Source: Butyrivibrio sp. (GTDB taxonomy: Bacteria; Bacillota_A; Clostridia; Lachnospirales; Lachnospiraceae). From it: a stretch of DNA of 7,407 nt. The translations under genes were made by a program, and so were the position numbers. Below are positions 6,648 through 7,407 of this stretch, one piece after another. Every line of letters begins with the position of its first letter. Position 1 is the first letter of the stretch. Location: the NCBI RefSeq assembly GCF_024699075.1, contig NZ_JAILQF010000280.1:1-7407 (forward strand), given 5' to 3'. The notes under the pieces were generated by a model. The model searched no databases. It was not told the DNA's origin and worked only from the letters and a program-made list of their open reading frames with translations.

Positions 6648-6666
6648 TATTTGTATATATAAAATA
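6648..6666 (-). promoter_or_regulatory. AraR-like operator upstream of araA
   Basis: The plus strand at 6649-6664 reads ATTTGTATATATAAAA, which matches 12 of 16 positions of the Bacillus subtilis AraR operator as I recall it (ATTTGTACGTACAAAT). The core is symmetric in 6 of 7 pairs about 6656/6657. Positions 6648-6661 match the transketolase-upstream site in 12 of 14 bases. The region is AT-rich, which raises the chance of coincidence. A poor promoter (AAGACA at 6684-6689, TATTTT at 6661-6666, 17-base spacer) would place the site over the -10 and start point. Confidence 0.45.
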
Positions 6667-6691
6667 TAATTGATAGATTATTGTGTCTTCC

Positions 6692-6713
6692 GGATATCTT
6701 TTATAAGAAATCC
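6692..6713 (-). promoter_or_regulatory. Weak inverted repeat after araR
   Basis: GGATATCTT and AAGAAATCC (plus strand) pair over 8 of 9 positions around a 4-base loop, 12 bases after the araR stop codon. No T tract follows in the direction of transcription, so a true terminator is not supported. It could be a weak attenuator or 3'-end stabiliser between araR and araA. Confidence 0.3.
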
Positions 6714-6725
6714 CTGTATCAATTA

Positions 6726-7407
6726 TTATTTAATATTTCTAACAGAACCTCTTTGGATGACATCCTCTATAAATTCATAATTGGCATCATAATTCTTGTT
6801 ATGTATCAGATGGATAATGTTCTCTGCTGCCTTCTCTCCAAGTCTCTCCTTGGGATGAGGTACAGAATCAAGAGCAAAACCATTCATCTTGGCCATATCA
6901 GAATCATCCATACTTACAACTGACATGCGCTTTGGAACCTGTATTCCTGCTGCCTGAAGAACTCCTATTGCATCAACTGCAACCTGGTCATTATATGCAA
7001 AAAGGGCTGTGCAGCCATCAAATCTCCGGCGGATCCTGTCGTAGTTGTCTTTCATGTGTGATATATCATCTGTATCAAGCCAGATCACCCACTCATCGCT
7101 TACGGTGATGCCTGCTTCCATCATGGCTTTAAGATATCCGCTGTAACGTTCATGTCCCTGTCTGTCATCAAGCTTTAATATGCAGGCGATCTTCCTGTGC
7201 CCTGCATCTATAAGCTCTTTAACCGCTCTGTAAGCACATTCCTTATCAGCAAGTGATACATGAGGGAATGGAAGCTGGGTATAATTGCTATTAAGAAAGA
7301 GTATCCTTGTCTCTCTCTTATCCAGCTCAGCCAGAAGATCAATGTTAGGATTGGGAAGAGCACTTCTTGAAGGCTCTATGAGAAGTCCTGCCACGTCTCC
7401 ATTATCA
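6726..7407 (-). CDS. araR: Arabinose-type transcriptional repressor (AraR-like), LacI-type effector domain, 5' end outside window
   Basis: About 227 codons of the C-terminal part are present; the frame stays open to the window edge, so the gene is partial at its 5' end. What is visible is a LacI/periplasmic-binding-protein-like sensor domain: LLIEPSRSALPNPN near the start, HVSLADKECAYRAVKELIDAGHRKIA (effector-domain linker and helix; AGHRKIA is typical), TALFAYNDQVAVDAIGVL, VPKRMSVVSMDDSDMA and VPHPKERLGEKAAENI. The 'EPSRSALPNPN' and 'VPHPKERLGEKA' stretches fit AraR of Firmicutes, which joins a GntR-type winged helix to this sensor. That DNA-binding domain would lie off the window, so a LacI-type N-terminus cannot be excluded. 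The GTG at 7392-7394 is an internal valine, not a start. Next to araA it is expected to repress the arabinose genes and release DNA when L-arabinose binds. Confidence 0.85.
   Translation of the reverse strand, partial: DNGDVAGLLIEPSRSALPNPNIDLLAELDKRETRILFLNSNYTQLPFPHVSLADKECAYRAVKELIDAGHRKIACILKLDDRQGHERYSGYLKAMMEAGITVSDEWVIWLDTDDISHMKDNYDRIRRRFDGCTALFAYNDQVAVDAIGVLQAAGIQVPKRMSVVSMDDSDMAKMNGFALDSVPHPKERLGEKAAENIIHLIHNKNYDANYEFIEDVIQRGSVRNIK

Noticed and set aside
7392..7394. GTG as start of the regulator
   Set aside because: The frame continues open to the window edge (codons for D, G, N, D precede it) and the protein lacks its DNA-binding domain, so this is an internal valine.

Overview
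The window reads as part of a Firmicutes chromosome, most likely from a Lachnospiraceae member of the Butyrivibrio/Pseudobutyrivibrio/Roseburia type. This rests on moderate GC, strong AGGAGG-type ribosome binding sites, a split transketolase, an AraR-type regulator and the overall protein character. The genus is inferred from reading the proteins, not from a search. All seven supported genes lie on the minus strand, so transcription runs from high to low coordinates.

In transcription order, the right edge carries the 3' two thirds of a regulator with a LacI-type sugar-binding domain, most likely the arabinose repressor AraR (its 5' end is outside the window). Next come araA (L-arabinose isomerase, 5097-6599), an FGGY-family kinase in the L-ribulokinase position (3380-4972), araD (L-ribulose-5-phosphate 4-epimerase, 2571-3278), and the two halves of a split transketolase (1613-2446 and 661-1602). 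A strong intrinsic terminator (about 583-631) closes the cluster. Beyond it is a separate gene (10-558) for a small protein with a degenerate GNAT-like domain and a glycine-rich C-terminal membrane hairpin.

Together the genes form a complete route from intracellular L-arabinose to L-ribulose, L-ribulose-5-P and D-xylulose-5-P, with transketolase carrying the product into the non-oxidative pentose phosphate pathway. No transporter, arabinosidase, transaldolase or phosphoketolase is inside the window.

The intergenic DNA holds most of the unexplained structure. The araR-araA and araD-tkt gaps share a 14-base motif (TATTTGTAYAYATA) that resembles an AraR operator. The araA-kinase gap has two hairpins. 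The kinase-araD gap has two mutually exclusive stem-loops that share one arm, and the competing arm contains the end of the kinase reading frame. Downstream of the transketolase, a promoter-like element abuts the terminator so that a transcript starting there would lack most of the hairpin's 5' arm. No stretch longer than 300 bases lacks a gene, and no RNA genes, insertion sequences or CRISPR arrays were seen.
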